From: Halorientalis regularis
Lineage (GTDB): Archaea > Halobacteriota > Halobacteria > Halobacteriales > Haloarculaceae
Length of the DNA: 64,000 nucleotides
Direction of reading: 5' to 3'
Assembly: GCF_023698535.1 (NCBI RefSeq)
Contig: NZ_JALJCL010000009.1
Coordinates: forward strand, 62,001 to 126,000
Under the pieces are notes generated by a model, which saw nothing but the letters and a program-made list of their open reading frames with translations, made no database searches and had not been told where the DNA came from. Positions 8,659 through 16,598 of the stretch are shown piece after piece (the first letter of the stretch is position 1; each line of letters opens with the position of its first letter). The position numbers and the translations under genes were made by a program.

Positions 8659-8715
8659 TGTCGACCGGAGGTGGGGCGCGCCTAACTCCCTTTCCTTTCT
8701 CGGGTCACCCGGTCT

Positions 8716-9582
8716 TCAGGACCGTAGCGTCGTCTTCAGGTTGTACGGTTTCTCGCCGGTGAGCCACTCGTAGGTGAGTTCCATGCTGGTGAGACTCGCC
8801 CGGACGCCGTCGTGGTTGGTCCGCAGAAGGACGTTCTCTGCCCCCGCCAGGGCGGGGCTATCCTCGCAATTCCAGAACAGCGGGTCGTCGGTTCCCCGGA
8901 TGGTGTAGTAGTCCACGTCGCCCGGCGTCTCGTTCTCGTTGAGCGCCGCGAGCGGGTGCCCGTCGACGGAATCGTAGTCACGCCGGAGGAAATCGCTCAT
9001 CTTGTAGGTCCCGCCGGTGAGGCCGGCGGAGGCGGCGTAGGAGTTCAGGACCGACCCGTGGTTCGCACCGGCCATGAACACGCAGGTGTCGACCCAGTCG
9101 TAGCGGTCCTCGCGAAGGAGCCAGTACCGGGCACCGGTCACGCCGAGGCTGTGGGCGACGACCGAGACCTGATCGCTGCCGGTGTACGCCCGGACCTCGG
9201 CCACGAAGTCGTCGAGCTGGTCGGCCATGCGCGCGTGGCTCGGACTGCCGGACTCGAAGGTGATCGCCCAGAGGTCGTCCCCGGAGAAGGCGCGATTCAG
9301 ACAGAACTCGGCGTGGGTATCCCAGTCACAGGCGTCGCGCTGGTTCCCGTGGACGAACACGACCGGCGTCTGCGAGGACCCGGCGTCAGTGGCGTGGTGC
9401 TCGTGGCCACCCCAGCCGCCGTACCCGCTGGTGGACCACGGTAATCGGTGCGCCGCAGTGCGTTCGTGTCGGCAGTCGACTCGGCATCCCCCATTGCGAC
9501 GACAGCGCCGCAGTCCGGCGAGGTTCGAAGTCAACTGCTGGAGGACGGGTCGCGACCGACCCGACCCACTGTCGACGGACAT
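8716..9582 (-). CDS. Alpha/beta-hydrolase, secreted-lipase-like
   Basis: A 288-aa alpha/beta hydrolase. Oxyanion motif VVFVHGN (74-80), nucleophile Ser145 in AHSLG (a G-x-S-x-G variant), and a C-terminal TNHDGVRAS supplying His. The PWSTSGYGGWGGHEHH segment before the core resembles secreted haloarchaeal lipases. The first 48 residues are odd: RSRPVLQQLTSNLAGL looks like the start of an export signal, but residues 25-48 become Arg/Cys/His-rich and lack a hydrophobic core, suggesting compensating frameshifts. The ATG at 9582 lies 25 nt from a TATA element, so it is preferred to the upstream in-frame ATG at 9711. Substrate unknown. Confidence 0.75.
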   Translation of the reverse strand: MSVDSGSGRSRPVLQQLTSNLAGLRRCRRNGGCRVDCRHERTAAHRLPWSTSGYGGWGGHEHHATDAGSSQTPVVFVHGNQRDACDWDTHAEFCLNRAFSGDDLWAITFESGSPSHARMADQLDDFVAEVRAYTGSDQVSVVAHSLGVTGARYWLLREDRYDWVDTCVFMAGANHGSVLNSYAASAGLTGGTYKMSDFLRRDYDSVDGHPLAALNENETPGDVDYYTIRGTDDPLFWNCEDSPALAGAENVLLRTNHDGVRASLTSMELTYEWLTGEKPYNLKTTLRS

Positions 9583-9606
9583 AACTGTGTGGTGTGAACG
9601 TGTGAC

Positions 9607-9614
9607 ATATATAG
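9607..9614 (-). promoter_or_regulatory. TATA box of the lipase-like gene
   Basis: CTATATAT on the minus strand ends 25 nt before the ATG at 9582, the spacing of a leaderless haloarchaeal promoter. Confidence 0.6.
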
Positions 9615-9676
9615 CTACCTCCTTACAACGGTTTCCGAACGGCGAAAAAAACGTCTGACTGGTAACGAGAGTCGGG

Positions 9677-9695
9677 AAATATTTAGCACAGGTGT
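9677..9695 (-). promoter_or_regulatory. CACCTGT...AAATATT motif, copy 1
   Basis: On the minus strand this reads ACACCTGTGCTAAATATTT, about 95 nt before the lipase-like start. A near copy lies at 11604-11622, about 90 nt before the next minus-strand gene start. It could be a distal promoter or the binding site of a shared regulator. Confidence 0.35.
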
Positions 9696-9782
9696 CCAGA
9701 AACACAGACACGTTTTACACGCCTGGACGGTGACTGGTCGTCGAGTGCCACAACCGAGGGCTCGATTGGCGAGTGAAACGAG

Positions 9783-11516
9783 TCAATCGGCGTCGACGGG
9801 GGGCTGGCCCGACGCGGAGTGGACGGTCGGTCCCTGACGCGGGATCGAGATGGTGACGACGCTCCCGCTCACGTCGTCGTCCCGGCCGAAGGCCACCCGG
9901 TCGCGGAAGTCGATGTCGCCGCCGAGCATCGTCACGCCCCAGTTGACCAGCCAGAGGCCGAGGCCGCTCCCGTGTTCCAGGGGCGTCTCGGTGCCTTTGA
10001 CCAGCACCTCCCGTTCCTGCTGGGGGATGCCGGGGCCGTCGTCGGCCACCGAAATCTCGACCTGGCTGTCGTCGCCTTCGATACGCACCCAGACGTGTGG
10101 TTGCTGGCTGTCGTTGTGGACGACGGCGTTCTCGAAGACGTTCTGCAGGACCGATTCGAGGATGCCGGTCGAGTGGATCTCCAGTTCGTCGGGCAGGTCC
10201 GCCTCGATCTCGGCCGCGGGGTACTCGTGGCGGAGCGTGTCGAGTTGGCGGGTCACGAGCGACGGGAGGTCGATGGGCTGGGGATCGTTGTGCCGGCGGG
10301 ACATGATCCGCTCGATCTCGCGGGCTTTGGTGCCGGTCTCGCTCAGGTCGCGCGCGACCGACCGGATGCGGTCGGCCAGTTCCGCGTCCTCCCCGTCGAG
10401 GCGGTCGACGAGCTGGGTCGCGCACACGTCGATGACGTTCATATCGTTGCGGAAGTTGTGCCGGAGGACCCGGTTGAGGACCTGCAGCTGCTGGCGGCGG
10501 TTGGTCCGGTCGGTGATGTCCCGCAAGACCAGAATCCGACCGAGCTGGCGGCCGTGCTGGTCGGTCAGTGTCGAGACTTTCACCTCGTACTCGAAGGGGC
10601 CGTCCGACGACCAGACGACGGTCCCCTCGCCGACCGGCAACTCGAACTCCGGATCGTCGAACACGTTCCGGACTGGACGGCCGACGACGTCCTTCGAGAG
10701 GTCGAACTGCTGTTGGGCGAGCGGGTTCACGTCGACGATCACGTCGTCCTCGTCGACGACGATGACGCCGTCACGCATGTTCCGAACGACCGCGGTCCGG
10801 CCGATCTGTCGGGTCGCCGGGACGCGATCCAGCAGGTCCGACCGGTAGAAGGCGTAGCCGTAGGTGATGCCGCTGATCGTGAACATATACGGCGTCATGT
10901 CCAGCCCAGTGATCGGGACGGCTCCGGTGACGCTGGCGACGTTGGCGAAAAGCGGGGCGGAGACGCCCAGCAGGAGCGCCACCCCCTGGTCGACGAACAG
11001 GTGATCGGCGGTGAACACCAGCCGCATGATGAGGACGATGCCGGCCAGGACGAGTGTGTACGCGTACGCGAGGAATCCCCAAAACGCCGGGCCCTTGCTC
11101 AGAATACCCACGGCGACACCCTGGGTGTACACCATCCGGACCTCGGACCACACCAGGTCGTGGAGCGGGTTGGTCCAGACCAGTGCGAGCATGAGTACCG
11201 CCGGCAGGGCCAGTAGTGCGACCGACCGGCGCGTGACCCGGTCACCGTACCCCGTGTACTGCAGCGCGAACAGGGCCCAGGCCACCGGGACGCCGATCCG
11301 TCCGATCCAGGCGACCTGCTCGAACGTGATCCAGGTCGCCCTGTCCGGTGCCAGGAGCGCGAGCGCACTCCCGCCGGCCCACAGTGCAATCGAACACAGG
11401 AGGAGACGCAGGGCTCTGACACCCGGCCCGCTGCAGCGACGCCACGTCTCGACGAGGAACGCTGCCACGAGCACCACGGGCACGCCAAGCGCTGCCGCGT
11501 ACAGTGAAACAGACAC
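9783..11516 (-). CDS. 7TM sensor histidine kinase with PAS domain
   Basis: A 577-aa membrane kinase. Residues 1-225 hold seven helices of the HisKA_7TM type, starting MSVSLYAAALGVPVVLVAAF. A PAS domain follows (about 240-345; MRDGVIVVDEDDVIVDVNPLA). The H-box is VLNRVLRHNFRNDMNV, with His in RHNFRND near residue 357. The HATPase_c region has N-box FENAVVHN, G1 DDGPGIP and G2 GSGLGLWLV. The HNFRND-type H-box is typical of haloarchaeal orphan kinases; no receiver gene is adjacent. The ligand or stimulus is unknown. Confidence 0.88.
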   Translation of the reverse strand: MSVSLYAAALGVPVVLVAAFLVETWRRCSGPGVRALRLLLCSIALWAGGSALALLAPDRATWITFEQVAWIGRIGVPVAWALFALQYTGYGDRVTRRSVALLALPAVLMLALVWTNPLHDLVWSEVRMVYTQGVAVGILSKGPAFWGFLAYAYTLVLAGIVLIMRLVFTADHLFVDQGVALLLGVSAPLFANVASVTGAVPITGLDMTPYMFTISGITYGYAFYRSDLLDRVPATRQIGRTAVVRNMRDGVIVVDEDDVIVDVNPLAQQQFDLSKDVVGRPVRNVFDDPEFELPVGEGTVVWSSDGPFEYEVKVSTLTDQHGRQLGRILVLRDITDRTNRRQQLQVLNRVLRHNFRNDMNVIDVCATQLVDRLDGEDAELADRIRSVARDLSETGTKAREIERIMSRRHNDPQPIDLPSLVTRQLDTLRHEYPAAEIEADLPDELEIHSTGILESVLQNVFENAVVHNDSQQPHVWVRIEGDDSQVEISVADDGPGIPQQEREVLVKGTETPLEHGSGLGLWLVNWGVTMLGGDIDFRDRVAFGRDDDVSGSVVTISIPRQGPTVHSASGQPPVDAD

Positions 11517-11603
11517 GTTCTCGACTACCCCCTACACCCCTTCTCGGGCTCACTTACCACTGTTAGATCCACCTGCATAAGAGTAGAGCCGTCAGAGTCC
11601 GGC

Positions 11604-11622
11604 AATATTTAAGTACAGGTGA
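11604..11622 (-). promoter_or_regulatory. CACCTGT...AAATATT motif, copy 2
   Basis: The minus strand reads CACCTGTACTTAAATATT, matching copy 1 (9677-9695) except for a one-base insertion and one substitution. It lies about 90 nt upstream of the 7TM kinase start at 11516. Confidence 0.35.
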
Positions 11623-11666
11623 GCGCCGCGACTGGCGGGCCCGGTGTGGCCGTCGGTGGCGACCAG

Positions 11667-12125
11667 TCAGGGTAGATAGCGGACGCTGAGCGCCTGTCCG
11701 TCGGCGCGGACCTCGACGCGGTCGACGCCCAGCCGCGCCGCACGGGCCAGGGTCTCCTCGTCGTCGAGGACGTCCGCGGCCGCGTCGTCGGCCTCGCCGT
11801 CGGGGACGGTGATGACGTGGAGTTCGCCCTCGCCGGCGCGCTCCTGGCGCGTGATCTCCCCGACGGGCTGGTCGGCGGCGATCTCCCTGGCCTGCTTGGT
11901 CGGCGGTTCCGGACTCCGCTCGACCGGGATCGTCCGCTGGTCGGTGATCTCGACGACCTGCCAGGCGACTTCCATCGGCGGTTCGGGCTCGATGCTCGCG
12001 GCGACGATTTCGCCGACCTCGACGCCCGGGTTGGTACTCAGCGTGTGGACCTGGCTGTCGGTCACGTCCCGGAGGACCGCCGACTCGTCGTCGGCAGCCG
12101 TGACGAGGAAGGTAGCGTCTTTCAC
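11667..12125 (-). CDS. Haloarchaeal conserved protein (DUF5812-like)
   Basis: A 152-aa soluble acidic protein starting MKDATFLVTAADDESAVLRD, with a small beta-rich N-terminal half (about 1-75) and a C-terminal half ending in VDRVEVRADGQALSVRYLP. I associate this N-terminus with the haloarchaeal DUF5812 family (from memory). No catalytic motif, membrane segment or metal site is visible. It is upstream of the 7TM kinase on the same strand, but 150 bp of promoter-like sequence separates them. Function unknown. Confidence 0.7.
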   Translation of the reverse strand: MKDATFLVTAADDESAVLRDVTDSQVHTLSTNPGVEVGEIVAASIEPEPPMEVAWQVVEITDQRTIPVERSPEPPTKQAREIAADQPVGEITRQERAGEGELHVITVPDGEADDAAADVLDDEETLARAARLGVDRVEVRADGQALSVRYLP

Positions 12126-12167
12126 GGGTGTCGCTTGTTCCCCGGACGGTTTCGGCGTTTCGAGTTC

Positions 12168-12235
12168 ATCGCGTCAGTCGGGTGTCCCCGCGAACGGAGC
12201 GAGCGGAGGATGGGCTGATGCGTTTATCGCGTCAG
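12168..12235. repeat. Direct repeat of a gene's 3' tail around a small hairpin
   Basis: ATCGCGTCAG occurs at 12168-12177 and 12226-12235. The second copy is the last coding bases of the adjacent membrane-protein gene. Between them is CCGC / loop GAACGGAGCGA / GCGG (12188-12206), a short-stem relative of the hairpin module at 21.5, 23.2 and 51.4-51.6 kb. The arrangement resembles a target-site duplication around a small palindromic insertion. Confidence 0.5.
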
Positions 12236-12823
12236 CCTGTGGGTGGCGTAGATCGCGGCCGCGCCGACCACCGGCGGCACCAGCCCGACGATGGCGGGTA
12301 GGGCGTAGAAAAGTTCGACGAGGGGCGCGTACGCGCCCGAGACGGGCTGTTGCTGTTCCGGCGGCGTCGAGATCAGCAGGGCGAGATACAGGGTCAGCAG
12401 GAACAGGTACCCGGCCGACGCGATGGCGGCGTCGTAGCGGGCGTTGGACCCAACCCGGCGGTGGCGTCGCGCAACCGAGAGGACGGGGGCCAAAAGTGGG
12501 AAGACGACGAGCAGGCCGACGAAGATGAAGAAGGCCCGCGAGAACGAAAAGACGCCACCACCGGTGCCGGTCGTGCTGGCGATCACACCGACCAGTCCGA
12601 AGGTGAACAGGAGCGCGATCAACAGTGCCAGCAGGCCCCCGACGACGGCGTAGGTCTTGAACAGCAGGGAGTCGCTCTGCCGGAAGGCGTACGGGTAGGA
12701 GCCAAAGAGGCCGCCGTACGACTTCTCCTCCGTGGCCGACTCGGGTTCGACGTGCTCGGGACCGCCCTCGGCGGTCGGGGCGTTCTCCGGGTCCGTCCGG
12801 TCGTCGACGGATTCGCCGGTCAT
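12224..12823 (-). CDS. Haloarchaeal four-helix membrane protein, unknown function
   Basis: A 199-aa protein. An acidic cytoplasmic N-terminus (1-45) is followed by YGGLFGSYPYAFRQSDSLLFK and about five hydrophobic stretches: VVGGLLALLIALLFTFGLVGV, FFIFVGLLVVFPLLAPVL, AGYLFLLTLYLALLI and two nearer the C-terminus. The ATG at 12823 was preferred to the upstream in-frame ATG at 12874 because the extra segment is not acidic and overlaps the divergent pgi promoter. The family is not recognised. Confidence 0.7.
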   Translation of the reverse strand: MTGESVDDRTDPENAPTAEGGPEHVEPESATEEKSYGGLFGSYPYAFRQSDSLLFKTYAVVGGLLALLIALLFTFGLVGVIASTTGTGGGVFSFSRAFFIFVGLLVVFPLLAPVLSVARRHRRVGSNARYDAAIASAGYLFLLTLYLALLISTPPEQQQPVSGAYAPLVELFYALPAIVGLVPPVVGAAAIYATHRLTR

Positions 12824-12921
12824 TGCACACGGGTAGGCGGCCGGGACCGAAAAGCCACGCGATTCCGCCCCCACCCGGCCAGAGCAGTAGCGTTTTGCGC
12901 GCCCGGTGTGGACGGACGACC

Positions 12922-14241
12922 ATGCAAGTGGACATCGGCAACGCGCTCGCGGCCGAGGCTGACCCGGGGATCAGCCGCGACGCGCTGGCGCGACTCGACG
13001 AAGACGTGGCACGGGCACACGACCGCATCGCGACCGGCCGGGCCGGCGAGGAGTTCGGCTACGCCGCGCTGAACCTGCCCGAGCGGACCGACGCCGCCGA
13101 GATCGAGGCCACCGTCGAACCGCTCTCCGACGCCGAGGCCATCCTGACGGTCGGCATCGGCGGGAGTGCCCTCGGTGCGGCCACCATCTCGGAGGCGCTG
13201 GGCGGACTGGACACGGAGGGCAAGGCCGCCGACGCCGCGCCGCTGTACGTGCTGGACAACGTCGATCCCGCCCACGTCCGCGAGATTCTGACGGAGGTTC
13301 CGCTCGACCGCACCGCGGTCAACGTCGTCTCGCGGTCGGGCACCACCGCCGAGACGCTCTCGAACTTCCTCGTCGTGCGCGAGGCGATGGAGGCGGCTGG
13401 CGTCGACTGGACCGAACGAACCGTCGTCACGACGGGCGAGGCGGGGCCGCTCCGGGAGCTGGCCGACCGCCACGATATGCCCGCGCTGGACGTGCCGACG
13501 GGCGTGCCGGGGCGGTTCTCCGCACTCTCGGCGGTCGGGCTGGTGCCCGCGGCGATCCAGGGCCACGACATCGAGGGCCTGCTGGCCGGAGGACAGCGGG
13601 CCGCCGAGTCGCTCGCGCCCTCGCTGTTCGACTGCCCTGCCTACGCCTACGGTGCGGTGAGTTACGGCGTTGCCCAGCGCGGGGCCGACATCAACGCCGT
13701 CGTCCCCTACGCCGAGCGCCTGGAGTTTTTCGCCGAGTGGTTCGCGCAACTGTGGGCCGAAAGCCTCGGGAAAGACGGGCTAGGCCAGACGCCCGCGCGG
13801 GCGCTCGGCGCGACCGACCAGCACTCCCAGCTCCAGCTCTACCGCGCCGGCCCGCGAGACAAGCTCGTGACGATGGTGCGCCCGCGCGAGCGGGCCGACC
13901 GGACGATTCCCGAGACCGACATCGAGGGGCTGTCCTACCTCGGCGGGTCGACGCTGGGCGACCTGCTCGACGCGGAGTTCGAGGCGACCGAGGCGAGCCT
14001 CGCGGCCGCGGACCGGCCGTCGGTTCGCGTCGAGATCGACCGGCTGGACGCCGAGTGCGTCGGTGAGTTGCTGTACGCGATGGAGGCGGCCTGCGTGCTG
14101 TACGGCGAGCTGGCCAACGTCTCGACGTTCGACCAGCCGGCCGTCGAGTGGGGCAAGCGGGCCGCGCGGGGTCTGCTCGGCGGTGGGGAGTTCGAGGAGG
14201 CCGCGGCGGTCGCGGACAAGACGGAACTCGTCGTCGAGTGA
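12922..14241 (+). CDS. pgi: Glucose-6-phosphate isomerase
   Basis: A 439-aa PGI-family sugar isomerase interconverting glucose-6-P and fructose-6-P, used in haloarchaeal gluconeogenesis and as entry to other sugar pathways. The SIS-type phosphate-binding segments are visible: TVGIGGSALGA (residues about 75-85), VVSRSGTTAETL (about 136-147), GATDQHSQLQLY with the family's QHS motif, and EWGK near the C-terminus supplying the catalytic Lys. The ATG at 12922 gives the haloarchaeal MQVDIGNAL start. It is divergent from the membrane-protein gene and monocistronic. Confidence 0.92.
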   Translation: MQVDIGNALAAEADPGISRDALARLDEDVARAHDRIATGRAGEEFGYAALNLPERTDAAEIEATVEPLSDAEAILTVGIGGSALGAATISEALGGLDTEGKAADAAPLYVLDNVDPAHVREILTEVPLDRTAVNVVSRSGTTAETLSNFLVVREAMEAAGVDWTERTVVTTGEAGPLRELADRHDMPALDVPTGVPGRFSALSAVGLVPAAIQGHDIEGLLAGGQRAAESLAPSLFDCPAYAYGAVSYGVAQRGADINAVVPYAERLEFFAEWFAQLWAESLGKDGLGQTPARALGATDQHSQLQLYRAGPRDKLVTMVRPRERADRTIPETDIEGLSYLGGSTLGDLLDAEFEATEASLAAADRPSVRVEIDRLDAECVGELLYAMEAACVLYGELANVSTFDQPAVEWGKRAARGLLGGGEFEEAAAVADKTELVVE

Positions 14242-14295
14242 GCGGGTGGCACCGAAGCACAGTCCCTAAACCGCCCGCCGCCGTGGTGCGAGCCA

Positions 14296-15462
14296 ATGGC
14301 AGCAGTAGATACAGTCGACGGCCGCGGGCCCCGGACGACCGCGGCACCGACGACGGGGCTGGTGCTGGCCGGGATCGCACTGGTCGCGAGTCTCTTCCCC
14401 TGGACCGGCAGGACGCCAATCGTCGCAGTCCCCGGGATCGACGGGAGCGTGGTCGGCCTCGCCCTCGGGGCCGCCGCGGCGCTTACCTTCAGCCTGCGCC
14501 GTCACGGCACCGTCGACCGCCGGATCGGCGCGACCGCGGCGGGGTTTCTCTCTGCGGCGCTGTTCGGGTACGCGCTCTACCAGTTGATGCGCCCGGCCAT
14601 CGGCACCGACGTGGTGCCGGATGTGGGAATCGGCCTTCCCATGGCAGCCGTCGCGGGGCTGGGCGCAGCCGTCGTCGCCGTCGCGGATTACGACGCCATC
14701 GACGACGACGCGTTCTGGGGGAGGACGAAGGGGTTCGCCGTCGCGCTCGTGCTCGGCGGCGGGGCCTTCGCCGGCCTGTTCGTCGGCCAGCTCGTCGCGC
14801 TGATCCCGGTGTCGGTCGGGGGAGCACTGCTTGGCGTCTCGGTCGATCCCCGGACATCGCCGATCGCCCTGGCCGTGTTGACAGCGTTCAGCTATCTCGG
14901 GAGCGTCGGTTTCGTCGCGCTGTACCTGTACGGGCGCGACCTGTCACTCGACTACCTCGACGTGGGGATACCGTCGGCGCGTGGCCTGCTCGTCGCGGTC
15001 GGCGGACTGTTCGCACTCCTCCTGTTGCTCGGCACGATCACGACGCTGGTCCAGCAACTCGGGCTCCCGTCGTCGGACTCTCAGATCCAGCAGCGAGCCA
15101 TGGAGAACCCGACGCTGGCGCTGTACTTCGTCGTGCTCTCCGTCCTCGTCATCGCGCCCGTCGAGGAACTGGCCTACCGCAACGTCGTCCAGAAGTACCT
15201 CTACGAGTCGTTCACCGAGCGGTCGGCCGTGGTGCTGGGCGCGGCGGTGTTCGCCGCCGTCCACTTCAGCCAGTATCAGAACGCCAACCCGCTGGCGACG
15301 CTGACCACGCTCACCGTAATCTTCCTGCTCTCCCTGCTTCTGGGGTACGTCTACTACCGCACCGAGAACCTCGTGGTCCCCATCCTCGTCCACGGCGCGT
15401 TCAACGCCCTCCAGTTCCTCGCAGTCTATCTCCAGGCCACCGGGCGCATCCCCACGGCATGA
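14296..15462 (+). CDS. CPBP (Abi) family intramembrane metalloprotease
   Basis: A 388-aa membrane protein with about ten hydrophobic segments. The C-terminal third has the three glutamic-protease/CPBP motifs: E290-E291-x-x-x-R295 (VEELAYRN), F-x-x-x-H323 (FAAVHF) and H366-x-x-x-N370 (HGAFN). The family includes CAAX prenyl protease Rce1 and bacteriocin-immunity proteins; substrates in archaea are mostly unknown. The N-terminal 200 residues are an extra haloarchaeal membrane region. It is monocistronic, 54 bp after pgi. Confidence 0.88.
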   Translation: MAAVDTVDGRGPRTTAAPTTGLVLAGIALVASLFPWTGRTPIVAVPGIDGSVVGLALGAAAALTFSLRRHGTVDRRIGATAAGFLSAALFGYALYQLMRPAIGTDVVPDVGIGLPMAAVAGLGAAVVAVADYDAIDDDAFWGRTKGFAVALVLGGGAFAGLFVGQLVALIPVSVGGALLGVSVDPRTSPIALAVLTAFSYLGSVGFVALYLYGRDLSLDYLDVGIPSARGLLVAVGGLFALLLLLGTITTLVQQLGLPSSDSQIQQRAMENPTLALYFVVLSVLVIAPVEELAYRNVVQKYLYESFTERSAVVLGAAVFAAVHFSQYQNANPLATLTTLTVIFLLSLLLGYVYYRTENLVVPILVHGAFNALQFLAVYLQATGRIPTA

Positions 15463-15537
15463 CCCCTGCCGTCCCCTAGTTTCCGCAACAGATCAGGAGA
15501 AACACCCCGAACGGGCGTGAGACGGTCGTCTGACGGG

Positions 15538-15545
15538 TTTTTATG
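15538..15545 (+). promoter_or_regulatory. TATA-like box of the 50-aa gene
   Basis: TTTTTATG ends 25 nt before the ATG at 15570, fitting a leaderless transcript. Confidence 0.5.
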
Positions 15546-15569
15546 CGGTCCCGTGACGAACTGCGTGGT

Positions 15570-15722
15570 ATGCCAACCCGTTTCACCGTGGTCTGTGACG
15601 ACGATCTCGCGAGCGAGGTCGAGTCGCTGGCCCGAGAGTACGACCTCACCGAGGAGGAAGTGCTCACCCAGTTGATCGACCTGGGGTTGGACGAGGCGAC
15701 CCGGACGCGAAACCGGCTCTAG
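15570..15722 (+). CDS. 50-aa ribbon-helix-helix-like protein
   Basis: The product starts MPTRFTVVCDDDLASEVESL and continues with AREYDLTEEEVLTQLIDLGL. The layout is one beta strand, a helix, a turn and a second helix, as in CopG/Arc regulators, so DNA binding and self-repression are plausible but unproven. The gene is monocistronic with its own leaderless promoter. Its TAG shares the tetranucleotide CTAG (15719-15722) with the stop of the convergent nob1 gene. Confidence 0.65.
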   Translation: MPTRFTVVCDDDLASEVESLAREYDLTEEEVLTQLIDLGLDEATRTRNRL

Positions 15723-16177
15723 GCCGGGTTCTTCCGGGAGAGGTCGCTCCCGCAGACGGGGCAGCGGTCGTGATCGTCGTCGAATTCGCGGCCACAGCCG
15801 CTACACTGGAACCGCCAGTCCCGTTGCTCGGTGATCCCCTCACAGGCGATGACCTCGACGGCCACGTCGAGTTTCTCCGCGACGTTTTGCATCGCGTAGT
15901 CGTCTGTGACGAGGTGGCCGTCGAGTTCGAAGGCGGCGGCGACCAGCCGGACGTCGGTGCGCGAGAGTTCGTCGAAGTCGCCGGTCTCGCGGGCGGCCCG
16001 CTCGATCCGCTCGACGGTCTCCTCCTCGGGAATGTGGAGGTGCATGCCGGAACCCTCCAGCGCGTCGAACCGATAGGCGCTCTCGTCTTCGAGTTCCTCG
16101 CGGACCATCGGGATCGACGCCTTGCGCTCCTGGGTGTGATACTCGTTGATAAACGCCGACGAGTCGAGAATGTACAT
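15719..16177 (-). CDS. nob1: Endoribonuclease Nob1 (16S rRNA 3'-end maturation)
   Basis: A 152-aa PIN nuclease plus zinc ribbon. The PIN acidic residues are visible: Asp5 in MYILDSSAFINEY, then SRTDVRLVAAA and LVTDDYAMQNVA. The zinc ribbon is at about 124-145: CSGCGREF and CPVCGSDL. The fusion is diagnostic of archaeal Nob1, which cuts pre-16S rRNA at the mature 3' end. A 16-bp gap separates it from the PRC-barrel gene upstream, suggesting an operon; aIF5B is divergent, so this is a ribosome-maturation/initiation neighbourhood. Confidence 0.92.
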   Translation of the reverse strand: MYILDSSAFINEYHTQERKASIPMVREELEDESAYRFDALEGSGMHLHIPEEETVERIERAARETGDFDELSRTDVRLVAAAFELDGHLVTDDYAMQNVAEKLDVAVEVIACEGITEQRDWRFQCSGCGREFDDDHDRCPVCGSDLSRKNPA

Positions 16178-16193
16178 CGAAAAAGAGTGCGGA

Positions 16194-16433
16194 TTATCGG
16201 TCGACGATCATGTGGTCCTTGACGGCCTGGACACGGGGGACCGGAACCAGCAGGCGGCCGCGTTCGTCGGTGGGGAAATCCGAGTCCCGGAGCATCTCGT
16301 CGGGTTCGACGACGAGATTCTCCAGGCGGCCCGATGTGGCGTCCATCGTGATGTTGTACAGCATTCCCAGTTCCTTGCCGTCCGAACCCATGACGGCCTT
16401 CCCCGAGAGGTTCTCCGCGAGTATTTCTGCCAT
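16194..16433 (-). CDS. PRC-barrel domain protein
   Basis: A 79-aa single PRC-barrel: [20 protein letters not shown], then [20 protein letters not shown] and a C-terminal [20 protein letters not shown]-barrels are small beta-barrels also found as the C-terminal domain of the 16S maturation factor RimM. Co-transcription with nob1 makes a ribosome-assembly role an attractive inference. The ATG at 16433 was preferred to an upstream one (16454) because the family begins MAxILAxxLSGK. Confidence 0.85.
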   Translation of the reverse strand: MAEILAENLSGKAVMGSDGKELGMLYNITMDATSGRLENLVVEPDEMLRDSDFPTDERGRLLVPVPRVQAVKDHMIVDR

Positions 16434-16598
16434 ACACAGCGTAGCGTATTCCACTCACATAAACGCCACGGGGACGTGTGACGCAGGTCTGACGCCGAGG
16501 AACCGCGCGTTCCGTGCCAGGAGCGAGGACCGAAATGGAGAAAGTTAAATGGGCTGGCCGGTTGGTATCGCGTACGGATTCTCGAGGGTGATGTGCCA

